A stretch of DNA of 64,000 nucleotides. Origin: Microbacterium ginsengisoli. Lineage in GTDB: Bacteria; Actinomycetota; Actinomycetes; Actinomycetales; Microbacteriaceae. Location of the stretch: the NCBI RefSeq assembly GCF_000956535.1, contig NZ_JYIY01000072.1, positions 27,433 through 91,432 of the forward strand, written 5' to 3'. Below are positions 34,721-43,114 of the stretch, piece after piece (position 1 is the first letter of the stretch; each line of letters opens with the position of its first letter). Under the pieces are notes generated by a model. That model ran no database searches, was not told the DNA's origin, and was given only the letters and a program-made list of their open reading frames with translations. A program made the position numbers and the translations under genes.

Positions 34721-35356
34721 ATGGCGGTGCGAACTCCCGATCCCGACCCCTCGGAGGGGAACGACGACGCGCGCGGCGAGGTGCCGCGCGACCCGTTCCG
34801 ATCGTTCGCCGGCGGTTTCGCCGAGTCGGGCGGCGGCCCGAACCCGGCATGGCTCACCGACGTCGAGCTCACCGAGGCACGACGTCGACTGCCGATGCTC
34901 TACGTCGAGGCGCTGCCCGTGCGCACCGACGGCGTCGGCACCGTGACGCAGGTGGGCATCCTGCTGCGTGCGACGCCGCTGGGTGAGATCACCCGCACGC
35001 TGGTGTCGGGGCGGGTGCGCTACGGCGAGACCGTGCGCGACGCTCTGTTCCGGCACCTCGAGAACGACCTCGGGCCGATGGCCTTCCCGCTGCTTCCGCC
35101 CCAGCCGAACCCGTTCACGGTGGCCGAGTACTTCCCGATCCCCGGTGTCAGCGCCTTCTACGACGAGCGTCAGCACGCTGTGTCGCTCGCGTTCGTCGTG
35201 CCGGTCACGGGCACGTGCGAGCCGCGCCAGGATGCTCTCGAGGTCACCTGGATGACGCCGGAGGAGGCGGCATCCGACACGCTCTCGGCCGAGATGGAGG
35301 GCGGCCGCGGCACGCTCATCCGTCTGGCGCTCGCGAGCGTCGGCGCACTGCGCTGA
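34721..35356 (+). CDS. Nudix-like protein with degenerate Nudix box (DUF4916 type)
   Basis: A 211-residue protein. The N-terminal 40 residues are polar and probably disordered; the rest has a Nudix fold pattern with LPVRTDGVGTVTQVGILLRA and the box region GRVRYGETVRDALFRHLENDLG. Compared with Gx5Ex7REUxEExGU, the glycine and first glutamate are kept, but REU reads RHL and the metal-binding EE reads EN, so hydrolase activity is doubtful. I believe it matches the actinobacterial family DUF4916. ATG is preceded by AGGAGG; TATACA also lies six bases upstream. Confidence 0.72.
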   Translation: MAVRTPDPDPSEGNDDARGEVPRDPFRSFAGGFAESGGGPNPAWLTDVELTEARRRLPMLYVEALPVRTDGVGTVTQVGILLRATPLGEITRTLVSGRVRYGETVRDALFRHLENDLGPMAFPLLPPQPNPFTVAEYFPIPGVSAFYDERQHAVSLAFVVPVTGTCEPRQDALEVTWMTPEEAASDTLSAEMEGGRGTLIRLALASVGALR

Positions 35357-35365
35357 GGCGCCCCC

Positions 35366-35371
35366 TAGGCT
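35366..35371 (+). promoter_or_regulatory. -10 box TAGGCT, leaderless start
   Basis: TAGGCT ends six bases before the GTG at 35378 of the peptidase gene. Confidence 0.55.
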
Positions 35372-35377
35372 CGAAGG

Positions 35378-37288
35378 GTGAGAGAGCCGCTGCAGTTCCC
35401 TGAGGCCGCCGACGCGTGGCTCCCGTTCGTGACCGCCTTCGCCGCCGACCGCACCGCGGTCGTCTCCGACGTCGACTGGCGCCTCGTGCAGGATGCCTCG
35501 CTCGCACCGATCGAGCGGCTGGAGCTGTGGAACGAGGCGGACATCGCGCTCGGCGAGCTGCTCGGCGCCGCCTACCTGATCAGCGAGTCGCACCCGGACG
35601 CGGCCGTGCGCGAGGCCGCCGAGTCGGCCGCGCAGGAGGCCGAGGCGCTCGCCGCCGCCCGCCTGCTGAACCCCGACCTGTGGGCGGTGTTCGCCGCCGC
35701 GGATGCCGCGGCCCTCCACCCGCTCGAGCAGCGCCTGCTGTCCCACATCCGCCGCGACTTCCGCCGCGGCGGCGTCGACCTCGACGCCGAGACCCGCGAG
35801 CGGGTGCGCTCCCTCGTCGAACGTGACACCGCGCTGAGCCTGGCGTTCTCCCGCAACATCCGTGACGGCCGTCGTGAGATCCGCGTGCCCGCCGAGGGGC
35901 TCGCGGGTCTCCCGCAGGACTTCATCGACGCGCATCCGGTCGACGAGGACGGCTTCGTGACCCTCACGACCGACTACACCGACCTCATGCCGGTGCGCGA
36001 GTACGCGCGGGTGCGCGAGACCCGCCTCGCCCTCGTCGCCGCCTACAACGACCTCGCCTGGCCCGACAACGAGTCGGTGCTCGCCGAGCTGCTCGAGGTG
36101 CGCGCCGAGCGCGCCCGCCTGCTCGGCTACGCCGACTGGGCCGAGTACGAGACCGAGACCCGCATGATCGGCTCGGGCGCCGCGATCCCGGCGTTCCTCG
36201 AGCGCCTCGACATCGCGAGCGACCTCGCTTCGTCCGCCGAGTACGACCGCGTGCTCGCGCGCCTGCGGCAGGACGCCCCCGACGTCGACGAGGTCACGAT
36301 CGCCGACTTCTGGTACGTGCTGGGCGCGATCAAGCGCGAGGAGTACGACGTCGACGCGCAGCTGGTGCGCTCCTACTTCCCGTTCGAGCGGGTGCGCGAC
36401 GGCATCCTCGACGTCACCGGGCGCCTGCTCGACATCGAGTACGTGCCGGTCGCGGCGCCCACGTGGCATCCGGATGTCGCGTCCTACGACGTCGTGCGCG
36501 GCGGCACGGCGCTCGGACGCATCCATCTCGACCTGCACCCGCGCCCCGGCAAGTACAGCCACGCCGCCTGTTTCCCGCTCGTCCCGGGAATCAAGGGGCG
36601 GCAGCTGCCCGAGGCGGTGCTGCTGTGCAACTTCTCGCGCGGGCTGCTCGAACACGACGAGGTCGTCACGTTCTTCCACGAGTTCGGGCACCTGGTGCAC
36701 GACATCCTCGCGGGCGGGCAGCGCTGGGCGCGGTTCACGGGCATCCAGACCGAGTGGGACTTCGTCGAGGCGCCGAGCCAGCTGCTCGAGGAGTGGGCCT
36801 GGGACGCGGACGTGCTCGGGTCGTTCGCGGCGAACGCCGCCGGCGAGCCGATCCCCGCGGACCTCGTCGCCCGCATGCGCACCGCCGACGCCTTCGGCCG
36901 CGCGCTCGAGGTGCGCCGCCAGCTCGGTCACGCGACGGTCTCGTACCGATTGCACGTCGACAGGCCGGGCGACCTGCAGGGCGCGACCGAGCGGCTCTAC
37001 GCCTCGACGAGCCCGGTGCAGCCGCTGCGCGGTGTGCATCCGTATGCCGGGTTCGGCCACCTCACGGGGTACGGCGCCTGCTACTACACGTATCAGTGGA
37101 GCCTCGTCATCGCTCGCGATCTGCTGTCGGCGTTCGACGGCGATCTGATGAACCCGGATGCCGCGGCCCGCTACCGCACCGAGGTGCTCGAGCGCGGCGG
37201 CACCCGCGACGCGCGCGAGCTCGTCGAGGAGTTCCTCGGCCGGCCGTTCGCGTTCGACGCCTATCGGGCGTGGCTCGCGGGCGAATGA
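35378..37288 (+). CDS. M3-family zinc metallopeptidase (oligopeptidase)
   Basis: A 636-residue thimet-oligopeptidase-type enzyme. The zinc motif H434-E-F-G-H438 lies in EVVTFFHEFGHLVHDIL, with the third ligand in the following APSQLLEEWAW segment. GKYSHAACFPLV and HPYAGFGHLTGYGACYYTYQWS are the other conserved M3 blocks. It cleaves short peptides in the cytoplasm. It begins with a GTG after a leaderless-type promoter and overlaps the FUSC transporter gene by ATGA. Confidence 0.92.
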   Translation: MREPLQFPEAADAWLPFVTAFAADRTAVVSDVDWRLVQDASLAPIERLELWNEADIALGELLGAAYLISESHPDAAVREAAESAAQEAEALAAARLLNPDLWAVFAAADAAALHPLEQRLLSHIRRDFRRGGVDLDAETRERVRSLVERDTALSLAFSRNIRDGRREIRVPAEGLAGLPQDFIDAHPVDEDGFVTLTTDYTDLMPVREYARVRETRLALVAAYNDLAWPDNESVLAELLEVRAERARLLGYADWAEYETETRMIGSGAAIPAFLERLDIASDLASSAEYDRVLARLRQDAPDVDEVTIADFWYVLGAIKREEYDVDAQLVRSYFPFERVRDGILDVTGRLLDIEYVPVAAPTWHPDVASYDVVRGGTALGRIHLDLHPRPGKYSHAACFPLVPGIKGRQLPEAVLLCNFSRGLLEHDEVVTFFHEFGHLVHDILAGGQRWARFTGIQTEWDFVEAPSQLLEEWAWDADVLGSFAANAAGEPIPADLVARMRTADAFGRALEVRRQLGHATVSYRLHVDRPGDLQGATERLYASTSPVQPLRGVHPYAGFGHLTGYGACYYTYQWSLVIARDLLSAFDGDLMNPDAAARYRTEVLERGGTRDARELVEEFLGRPFAFDAYRAWLAGE

Positions 37289-38334
37289 CCGGCACACCGC
37301 GCCCCGACGCCCCGACCGGGGTCATGCGGGCTGTGCTGCGCGTCGGGCCGAGCGGTGGCGCACACCGCGTGGCGCTTCGGGTGGCGGTCAGCCTCGCCGT
37401 CCCGCTCGTCGTGCTGTGGGCGCTCGGACGCCTCGACCTCAGCATCTACGCCACCTTCGGCACGTTCGCCTCGCTCTACGGCCGCTTCGACCGCTACGGT
37501 GACCGGCTGCGCATGCAGCTGGCGGCGGGCATACAGATCATCGTGACGATGACGATCGGCACCGTACTGTCGGCCGTGGGCGTCGACGACGTCGTGCGCG
37601 TGATCGTGGTCGCGGTCATGGCCGCGCTCGTGACGGTGCTGGCCCACCGTGCGCGCTGGCATCCGCCGGGCGCCCTGTTCACGGTTTTCGCGGGCGGCGC
37701 GGCGGCCAGCATCCCCGCGACGTTCGCCACCCTGCCCGAGCCTGCGATCATCGGTGGCGCTGCTGTCGCCTGGACGCTGCTCGTGACCGGTGCCCTCGCG
37801 GCGTGGGGCACGCTGCGGCGCGGCGCCGCACCGCGCTCCGTACGGCCCGCGCCACCGTCCTACCGGTCCGCCTGGGAGCTCGGCGCCACGGCCGGCATCG
37901 GCACCCTGCTCGCCGGCCTCACGGGTCTCGCCCTCCTCGGCACTCACTGGTACTGGGCGATGGTCGCGGCGGTGGCAGCCCTCGGTGGCGCGCACCTGAA
38001 CGCGCGGGTCGCCCGTGGCATCCAGCGACTCGTCGGCACGCTCGTCGGCGTCGTGCTCGCCGCAGGACTGCTCGCATTGCACCTGCCACCGCTCGCCACG
38101 ATCGCCGTCGCCGTCGTCTGCCAGGTCGGGGCCGAGCTGTTCGTCGGCCGCAACTACGGCATCACGATGGTGTTCGTCACCCCGCTCGCGCTGTCGATGG
38201 TCGAGCTGGCCGCCCCGACCTCGCCGCAGGAGCTGCTCGTCGACCGGGTGCTCGACACGCTCATCGGCGTGGTGATCGGCACGATCGTGGCCGTCGTGTG
38301 GGCGCAGCTGCGCTCGCGCCGGCCCGCGGGCTGA
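37285..38334 (+). CDS. FUSC-family (aromatic-acid-exporter-like) membrane protein
   Basis: A 349-residue protein with two clusters of hydrophobic helices (about residues 28-165 and 195-345), the arrangement of FUSC/YccS/AaeB-like proteins. Conserved segments include DLSIYATFGTFASLYGRFDRYGDRLRMQLAAG, THWYWAMVAAVAALGGAHLNARVARGIQRLVGTLVG and ELFVGRNYGITMVFVTPLALSMVELAAP, then LVDRVLDTLIGVVIGT. It starts in the ATGA overlap with the peptidase gene, so it is cotranslated. Export of small organic acids is inferred from the family only. Confidence 0.82.
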   Translation: MTGTPRPDAPTGVMRAVLRVGPSGGAHRVALRVAVSLAVPLVVLWALGRLDLSIYATFGTFASLYGRFDRYGDRLRMQLAAGIQIIVTMTIGTVLSAVGVDDVVRVIVVAVMAALVTVLAHRARWHPPGALFTVFAGGAAASIPATFATLPEPAIIGGAAVAWTLLVTGALAAWGTLRRGAAPRSVRPAPPSYRSAWELGATAGIGTLLAGLTGLALLGTHWYWAMVAAVAALGGAHLNARVARGIQRLVGTLVGVVLAAGLLALHLPPLATIAVAVVCQVGAELFVGRNYGITMVFVTPLALSMVELAAPTSPQELLVDRVLDTLIGVVIGTIVAVVWAQLRSRRPAG

Positions 38335-38360
38335 GGGCCTGTCCGCCCCGTGCGCTGACT

Positions 38361-38376
38361 GCGCCTGCGCAGGCGC
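38361..38376. terminator. GC palindrome between convergent genes
   Basis: GCGCCTGCGCAGGCGC is a perfect 16-bp palindrome in the 84-bp gap between convergent FUSC and threonine aldolase genes. AGGGCCTG and CAGGCCCT flank it and could extend the structure. No T tract. Confidence 0.45.
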
Positions 38377-38418
38377 GCGCTCACCGCGACCCCGCGGATG
38401 GCGCCCAGGCCCTGGGGT

Positions 38419-39489
38419 CTAGGCCGCCGACGTCTCCCGCGCGATCGCCGCGACGAACGCGTCGATGTCAAGCTCGCTGGTGTCGAAGGAGCACATCCAG
38501 CGCACCTCGCGGCGCGACGCATCCCAGTCGTAGAAACGGAACGACCTGCGCAGCCGGTCGGCGACGCCCTCGGGGAGCACCGCGAACAGGCCGTTGGCCT
38601 GCGTCGGCTGCGTGAACGAGACGCCCGAGATGGACCCGTCGGCAAGCCCCGCCTCGACCCCGGCGCGCAGGCGCTCGGCCATCGCGTTCGCGTGGCGGGC
38701 GTTGCGCTGCCACAGGTCGCCGTCGTAGAGGGCCAGCAGCTGCGCCGAGACGAAGCGCATCTTCGAGGCGAGCTGCATGTTGAGCTTGCGGAGGTACGGC
38801 AGACCCTCGGATGCCGCGGCATCCAGCACCACCACGGCCTCCGCCGCGAGCGCCCCGTTCTTGGTGCCGCCGAGGCTCAGCACGTCGACGCCGACGTCGC
38901 GGGTGAACGCGGCGAGCGGCAGGTCGAGGGCGGCGGCCGCGTTGGAGATGCGTGCGCCGTCGAGGTGCAGGCGCATGCCGTGGCCGTGCGCGCGGTCGGC
39001 GAGCGCCCGGATCTCGTCGGGCGTGTAGAGCGTGCCGAGTTCGGTCGACTGGGTGATCGAGACGACGAGCGGCTGCGCGCGGTGCTCGTCGCCCCAGCCC
39101 CAGGCCTCGCGGTCCACGAGCTCGGGGGTGAGCTTGCCGTCGTCGGTGGGCACGGAGAGGATCTTGATGCCGGCGACCTTCTCGGGCGCCCCGCCCTCGT
39201 CGACGTTGATGTGCGCTGTCGACGCCGCGATCACCGCGCCCCACCGCGGCAGCATCGACTGCAGGCCGGTCACGTTCGCGCCGGTGCCGTTGAACACCGG
39301 GAACGCCGCGGCATCCGCCCCGAAGTGCCCCCGCACGACGTGTTGGAGGCGCTCGGTGTAGGCGTCCTCGCCGTAGGAGATCTGATGCCCGCCGTTCGCC
39401 GCGGCGAGGGCGGCGAGCACCTCGGGGTGCACACCGGAGTAGTTGTCGGAGGCGAATCCGCGCACGGCGGTGTCATGCAGGGTGTCCAT
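38419..39489 (-). CDS. ltaE: Low-specificity L-threonine aldolase
   Basis: A 356-residue PLP enzyme of the beta-eliminating lyase/threonine aldolase family that splits L-threonine or allo-threonine into glycine and acetaldehyde. FASDNYSGVHPEVLAAL starts the fold, LHLDGARISNAAAALD holds the Asp that contacts PLP nitrogen, and SLGGTKNGALAAEAVV carries the PLP lysine. ATG 39489 is preferred over GTG 39495 because GGAG lies upstream; TAGGCT at 39499-39504 is a candidate -10 giving an almost leaderless message. A full iterated palindrome (38809-38824) lies in the coding region. Confidence 0.9.
   Translation of the reverse strand: MDTLHDTAVRGFASDNYSGVHPEVLAALAAANGGHQISYGEDAYTERLQHVVRGHFGADAAAFPVFNGTGANVTGLQSMLPRWGAVIAASTAHINVDEGGAPEKVAGIKILSVPTDDGKLTPELVDREAWGWGDEHRAQPLVVSITQSTELGTLYTPDEIRALADRAHGHGMRLHLDGARISNAAAALDLPLAAFTRDVGVDVLSLGGTKNGALAAEAVVVLDAAASEGLPYLRKLNMQLASKMRFVSAQLLALYDGDLWQRNARHANAMAERLRAGVEAGLADGSISGVSFTQPTQANGLFAVLPEGVADRLRRSFRFYDWDASRREVRWMCSFDTSELDIDAFVAAIARETSAA
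38809..38824. repeat. Full copy of the iterated palindrome, inside the threonine aldolase gene
   Basis: Exact GGATGCCGCGGCATCC, read on the minus strand as DAAAS in VVLDAAASEGLPYLR, just after the PLP-lysine region. Confidence 0.9.
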
Positions 39490-39498
39490 GGTCACTCC

Positions 39499-39504
39499 AG
39501 CCTA
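39499..39504 (-). promoter_or_regulatory. -10 box TAGGCT upstream of threonine aldolase
   Basis: On the minus strand TAGGCT ends nine bases before ATG 39489, predicting a start within a few bases of the codon. Confidence 0.45.
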
Positions 39505-39519
39505 GAAGCGCGGGCGTGC

Positions 39520-40932
39520 TCAGTCGGTGCCGCGGATGCCGCGGGTCGACGCGATCACGGTGCGCATCTTCTTCTCGAGCGCCTCGTAGAACATCGACAA
39601 CGGGAACTCGTCGTCGAGCACCGCGTCGGTGTAGCCCGAGGGCGCCCCGGCGAGCACATCGCGATCGAGGCCTGCGGCCCAGCGCGATGCGGGGTGAGGG
39701 GTGACGACCGACGCGACGAGGTCGTAGGCGGCGAGCCAGTGCGCGACCTTCGGGCGGTCGATCGAGCGCCAGTAGAGCTCGTCGATCGCCTCGCCGAGGG
39801 CGACGACCGCGTCGGGCACGCCGTCCCAGTCGAAGGTCAGCGCGGTGTCGGTCCAGTGCAGCACGCCGCGCTGGTGCAGCCAGGCGAACAGCAGCTGGCC
39901 GCCGAGCCCGTCGTAGTTGCGTACGCGGGTGCCGGTGATCGCGAAGCGGAAGATGCGGTCGAAGATCACCGCGTACTGCACGAGCGGCGCGTGCTCGAGG
40001 ATGGCGCGGGCCGCGGCATCCAGCTCGTCTCCGTCGTCGATGCGGGCCGACAGTGCGCGCTCGAGGGCGACCGCCTCACGGAAGGCGGTGAGGTCGCAGC
40101 GCAGCTCCTCGAGCGAGTAGAGGAAGTAGGGCATGCGCTGCTTGATCATGAACGGGTCGAACGGCAGGTCACCGCGCATGTGGGTGCGGTCGTGGATGAG
40201 ATCCCACATCACGAACGTCTGCTCGGCGAGGGCCTGGTCGGCGACCAGGGCGGCGGCGCCCGCGGGGAGGTCGAGCTTGGTGATCTCGGATGCCGCGGCC
40301 ACCACCCGCCGGAACCGGGCCGCCTCACGGTCCTGGAAGATCGCGCCCCACGTGAACGTCGGGATCTCCCGCATCGCGACCGTCTCCGGGAAGAGCACGG
40401 CCGAGTCGGTGTCGTAGCCGGGCGTGAAGTCGAGCAGCCGCAGCGACAGGAACAGCCGGTTCGTGTAGGTCTGCTCGAGGCGGTCGACGAACTCGGGCCA
40501 GATGACCTCGCACACGAGCGCCTCGAGGTGGCGGGCACGGGAGCCGTTCTGGGTGTACATCGGGAAGACGACGAGGTGACGCAGGCCATCGACCCGGTGC
40601 CGCTGCGGCTGGAACGCGACGAGCGCGTCGAGGAAGTCGGGCACGCCCAGGCCGTCGTCGCTCCAGCGGGCGAGGTCGACGACGAGCGCGTCGAGATAGG
40701 CGGCGTCGTGGGGGAAGCGCGGCGCGAGCGCGTGCACGGCGGCGATGACCTCGCGCACGTGCGCACGGGCCGTCTCGAGATCGGATGCCGCGGCCACCGC
40801 GCCGTCGGCGCCCTGCAGCTGCTGCAGCGCGGTCGCCGCGTCCTTCAGGGCGAGCCACGCCGGGTCGCGCTCGACGCCGTGGGCGAGAGCGGGATCGATC
40901 GCGATGTCGGGGGTGATCGCGGTGACGGACAT
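39520..40932 (-). CDS. Conserved protein of unknown function (possibly DUF6421)
   Basis: A 470-residue soluble, mostly helical protein without signal peptide. Distinct blocks include HLVVFPMYTQNGSRARHLEALVCEVIWPEF, FLSLRLLDFTPGYDTDSAVLFPETVAMRE, TFVMWDLIHDRTHMRGDLPFDPFMIKQRMPYFLYSLEELRCDLTAF and GLGGQLLFAWLHQRGVLHWTDTALTFDW. The HDRTHMRGDLPFDPF block with paired His and Asp looks like a possible metal or substrate site. I think this corresponds to DUF6421 but cannot verify it. It is divergent from an Lrp-family gene across a gap with two palindromes, which suggests Lrp control and a role in amino-acid metabolism. Confidence 0.7.
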   Translation of the reverse strand: MSVTAITPDIAIDPALAHGVERDPAWLALKDAATALQQLQGADGAVAAASDLETARAHVREVIAAVHALAPRFPHDAAYLDALVVDLARWSDDGLGVPDFLDALVAFQPQRHRVDGLRHLVVFPMYTQNGSRARHLEALVCEVIWPEFVDRLEQTYTNRLFLSLRLLDFTPGYDTDSAVLFPETVAMREIPTFTWGAIFQDREAARFRRVVAAASEITKLDLPAGAAALVADQALAEQTFVMWDLIHDRTHMRGDLPFDPFMIKQRMPYFLYSLEELRCDLTAFREAVALERALSARIDDGDELDAAARAILEHAPLVQYAVIFDRIFRFAITGTRVRNYDGLGGQLLFAWLHQRGVLHWTDTALTFDWDGVPDAVVALGEAIDELYWRSIDRPKVAHWLAAYDLVASVVTPHPASRWAAGLDRDVLAGAPSGYTDAVLDDEFPLSMFYEALEKKMRTVIASTRGIRGTD

Positions 40933-40972
40933 GAGGCCTCCGATCGGCGCACGGGGGAGAAACAGGGATCTG

Positions 40973-40990
40973 ATTCCATACTAACGGAAT
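40973..40990. promoter_or_regulatory. Operator-like palindrome ATTCC-N8-GGAAT
   Basis: Perfect 5-bp arms separated by 8 bp, in the divergent gap 40 bp upstream of the unknown-function gene. It is the size and spacing of Lrp/AsnC half-sites. Confidence 0.45.
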
Positions 40991-41015
40991 ACTTACGGCA
41001 ATTCGCGCTTCATGC

Positions 41016-41028
41016 CGGAAATCTTCCG
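41016..41028. promoter_or_regulatory. Operator-like palindrome CGGAA-ATC-TTCCG
   Basis: A perfect 13-bp palindrome sitting just upstream of the lrp-like -10 box (41049-41054), in the -35 position. The core GGAA/TTCC is shared with the palindrome at 40973-40990. Confidence 0.45.
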
Positions 41029-41048
41029 ATGGACCGACATGCCGCTGG

Positions 41049-41054
41049 TAGTCT
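41049..41054 (+). promoter_or_regulatory. -10 box TAGTCT, leaderless start
   Basis: TAGTCT ends six bases before the ATG at 41061 of the Lrp-family gene. Confidence 0.55.
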
Positions 41055-41060
41055 CGCGAC

Positions 41061-41549
41061 ATGGCCGACGCCGCGACATCCGCCCCCGACGACTCGCCCG
41101 TTCCCGTCGAGGACGCGACCGACCTCGAGATCGTGCGCGCCGTGCTCGCCGACGGACGCGTCACCCTCGCACAGCTCGGCGAGCGGGTCGGCCTGTCGGT
41201 CTCCGCCGTGCAGTCGCGGCTGCGCAAGCTCGAGACCCGCGGGGTCATCACCGGCTACCGCGCCGTCGTCGACCCCGAGGCCGTCGGCAAGCCGCTCGCC
41301 GCCCTCGTCGAGATCACCCCGCTCGACCCCGGACAGCCCGACGACGCCCCTGAGAGGCTCGCGCACATCGCCGAGATCGAGGCCTGCCACTCGATCGCCG
41401 GCGACGCGAGCTACATCCTCTTCGTGCGCGTCGCGACGCCCCGCGACCTCGAGACGCTGATCCGCGACATCCGTCAGACGGCCGGCGTCTCGACCCGCAC
41501 GACCGTCGTGCTGCAGACGTTCTTCGAGAACCGCCCGCTCGCCGTCTGA
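41061..41549 (+). CDS. Lrp/AsnC-family transcriptional regulator
   Basis: A 162-residue regulator. The helix-turn-helix is RVTLAQLGERVGLSVSAVQSRLRKLETRGVITGYRAVVD (about 37-75) and the RAM ligand domain follows with ASYILFVRVATPRDLETLIRDIRQTAGVSTRTTVVLQTFFENRPLAV. Members sense amino acids. It is transcribed divergently from the large unknown protein with GGAA/TTCC palindromes between them. The likely reading is autoregulation plus control of that neighbour. Confidence 0.92.
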   Translation: MADAATSAPDDSPVPVEDATDLEIVRAVLADGRVTLAQLGERVGLSVSAVQSRLRKLETRGVITGYRAVVDPEAVGKPLAALVEITPLDPGQPDDAPERLAHIAEIEACHSIAGDASYILFVRVATPRDLETLIRDIRQTAGVSTRTTVVLQTFFENRPLAV

Positions 41550-41595
41550 CCGCGGCGGGCTCTGCCGCGCCGCCGTGCGGGCTCGGCCCGCCGCG

Positions 41596-41677
41596 GCACA
41601 ACGTCGGAACTTTCCGCGGACGCGCCGCGCCGCGGCATCCACTCACGGTGTGTCGGTGAGAATCTCCGACATTGTGC
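41596..41677. repeat. 82-bp inverted-repeat element, copy 1
   Basis: The left end GCACAACGTCGGAACTT pairs with the complement of the right end (AATCTCCGACATTGTGC) at most positions. The interior includes CCGCGGCATCC. It lies between the 3' ends of the convergent lrp and aminotransferase genes. Copies 2 and 3 at 51732 and 56210 have exactly the same length. Confidence 0.85.
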
Positions 41678-41731
41678 GGGTGTGAGGGCGACCGGGGGTG
41701 CGTCGCGGATGCCGCGGCCCCCGGGCACCTG

Positions 41732-43042
41732 TCACGACACCAGCGTCAGCACCTCGTCGTAGGCGGCGAAGGCCTCGGCCACCTCGTCGTCGGTGACGAT
41801 GCAGGGCGGCACCACGTGGATGCGGTTGTCCTGCACGAACGGCAGCAGCCCGCGGGCGAGCAGCTCCTTCTTGATCGCGCCCATCGTGGCCGCCGGCAGC
41901 GGCTCCCGGGTGGCGCGGTCGGCGACGAGCTCCATCGCCCAGAAGACGCCGGTGCCGCGCACCTCGCCGATCGCGGCGTGCTTCTCCGCGAGTTCCGCCA
42001 GGCGGGGTGCGATCGAGTCCTCCCCGATGCGGCGCGCATTCTCGACGATGCCCTCGGCCTTCATCGCATCGATCGTCGCGACCGCGGCCGCCGTCGCGAG
42101 CGGATGTCCCGAATAGGTGAGTCCGCCCGGGAAGACCCGCTCGTCGAACTGCGACGCGATCGCGTCGGAGATGATGACGCCGCCGAGCGGCACGTAGCCC
42201 GAGTTCACGCCCTTCGCGAAGGTGATGAGGTCGGGGCGCACATCGAAGTCCTCGAAGGCGAACCAGCGCCCGGTGCGACCGAACCCGGCCATCACCTCGT
42301 CGAGGATCAGCACGATGTCGTAGCGGTCGCAGATCTCCCGCACCCCCGCGAGGTAGCCGGGCGGAGGCACCATGACGCCCGCGGTGCCCGGGATCGACTC
42401 CAGCAGGATCGCCGCGACCGTGGATGGGCCCTCCGCCTGGATGACGCGCTCGAGGTGGTGCAGCGCCCGGGCCGACTCCTCCTCGGGGGTCGTGGCCCAG
42501 AACTCGCTGCGGTAGAGATACGGGCCGAACACGTGCACGTGTCCGCGGGCGAACTCGTTCGGGATGCGGCGCCAGTCACCCGTCGCGACGATCGCCGCCC
42601 CGGTGTTGCCGTGATACGAGCGGTAGCGCGAGATGACCTTGTCGCGCCCGGTGACCAGCCGCGCCATGCGGATGGCGTTCTCGTTCGCGTCGGCGCCGCC
42701 GTTGGTGAAGAACACCTTCTCGAAGCCGTCGGGCGCGAGTCCCGCGATGCGCTCCGCCGCCTGCCCGCGGGTGAAGTTCGCCGTCGACGGAGCGATGGTC
42801 GTCAGCAGCTCCGCCTGGGCGACGATGCCCGCGACGACGGCCGGATGCTGGTGGCCGATGTTCACGTTGACGAGCTGGCTCGAGAAGTCGAGGTAGGTGC
42901 GACCCGAGTGGTCCCACACGCGGGTGCCGGCGCCGCCGGCGATGACGAGGGGCGCGAGGGATCCCTGCGCCGACCACGAGTGGAAGACGTGGGCACGGTC
43001 GAGTTCGCTCGTGAGGGTGTCGAGGGTGGGGTCGCTGCTCAT
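41732..43042 (-). CDS. Class III aminotransferase (beta-alanine/omega-amino acid type)
   Basis: A 436-residue PLP enzyme. FFTNGGADANENAIRMAR, ISRYRSYHGNTGAAI, LILDEVMAGFGRTGRWFAFE and LITFAKGVNSGYVPLGGVI (PLP lysine) are diagnostic of class III transaminases. As the last gene of a putative pyrimidine/hydantoin operon it most likely transaminates beta-alanine or beta-aminoisobutyrate, the amine released by the ureidopropionase-like enzyme, to the semialdehyde. ATG 43042 is chosen over an upstream in-frame start at 43090 because the longer version overlaps a strong hairpin. That hairpin separates it from the binding protein gene. Confidence 0.88.
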   Translation of the reverse strand: MSSDPTLDTLTSELDRAHVFHSWSAQGSLAPLVIAGGAGTRVWDHSGRTYLDFSSQLVNVNIGHQHPAVVAGIVAQAELLTTIAPSTANFTRGQAAERIAGLAPDGFEKVFFTNGGADANENAIRMARLVTGRDKVISRYRSYHGNTGAAIVATGDWRRIPNEFARGHVHVFGPYLYRSEFWATTPEEESARALHHLERVIQAEGPSTVAAILLESIPGTAGVMVPPPGYLAGVREICDRYDIVLILDEVMAGFGRTGRWFAFEDFDVRPDLITFAKGVNSGYVPLGGVIISDAIASQFDERVFPGGLTYSGHPLATAAAVATIDAMKAEGIVENARRIGEDSIAPRLAELAEKHAAIGEVRGTGVFWAMELVADRATREPLPAATMGAIKKELLARGLLPFVQDNRIHVVPPCIVTDDEVAEAFAAYDEVLTLVS

Positions 43043-43070
43043 GGGGTGCTTTCGTGTCTGATTCGGTGAT

Positions 43071-43106
43071 GCGGGGGCCCGGGCGGACAACGACCCGGGC
43101 CCCCGC
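43071..43106. terminator. Strong 13-bp stem-loop between binding protein and aminotransferase genes
   Basis: GCGGGGGCCCGGG pairs perfectly with CCCGGGCCCCCGC around a 10-nt loop. It starts just after the binding protein stop on the minus strand and lacks a T tract. Within an operon it could be a partial terminator or a 3' stabiliser that raises binding-protein mRNA. Confidence 0.65.
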
Positions 43107-43114
43107 GCGGCGGC

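Noticed and set aside
38361..38376. GCGCCTGCGCAGGCGC as a member of the dispersed repeat families.
   Set aside because: It shares no sequence with the 82-bp or 87-bp element ends; treated as a simple inter-gene palindrome.
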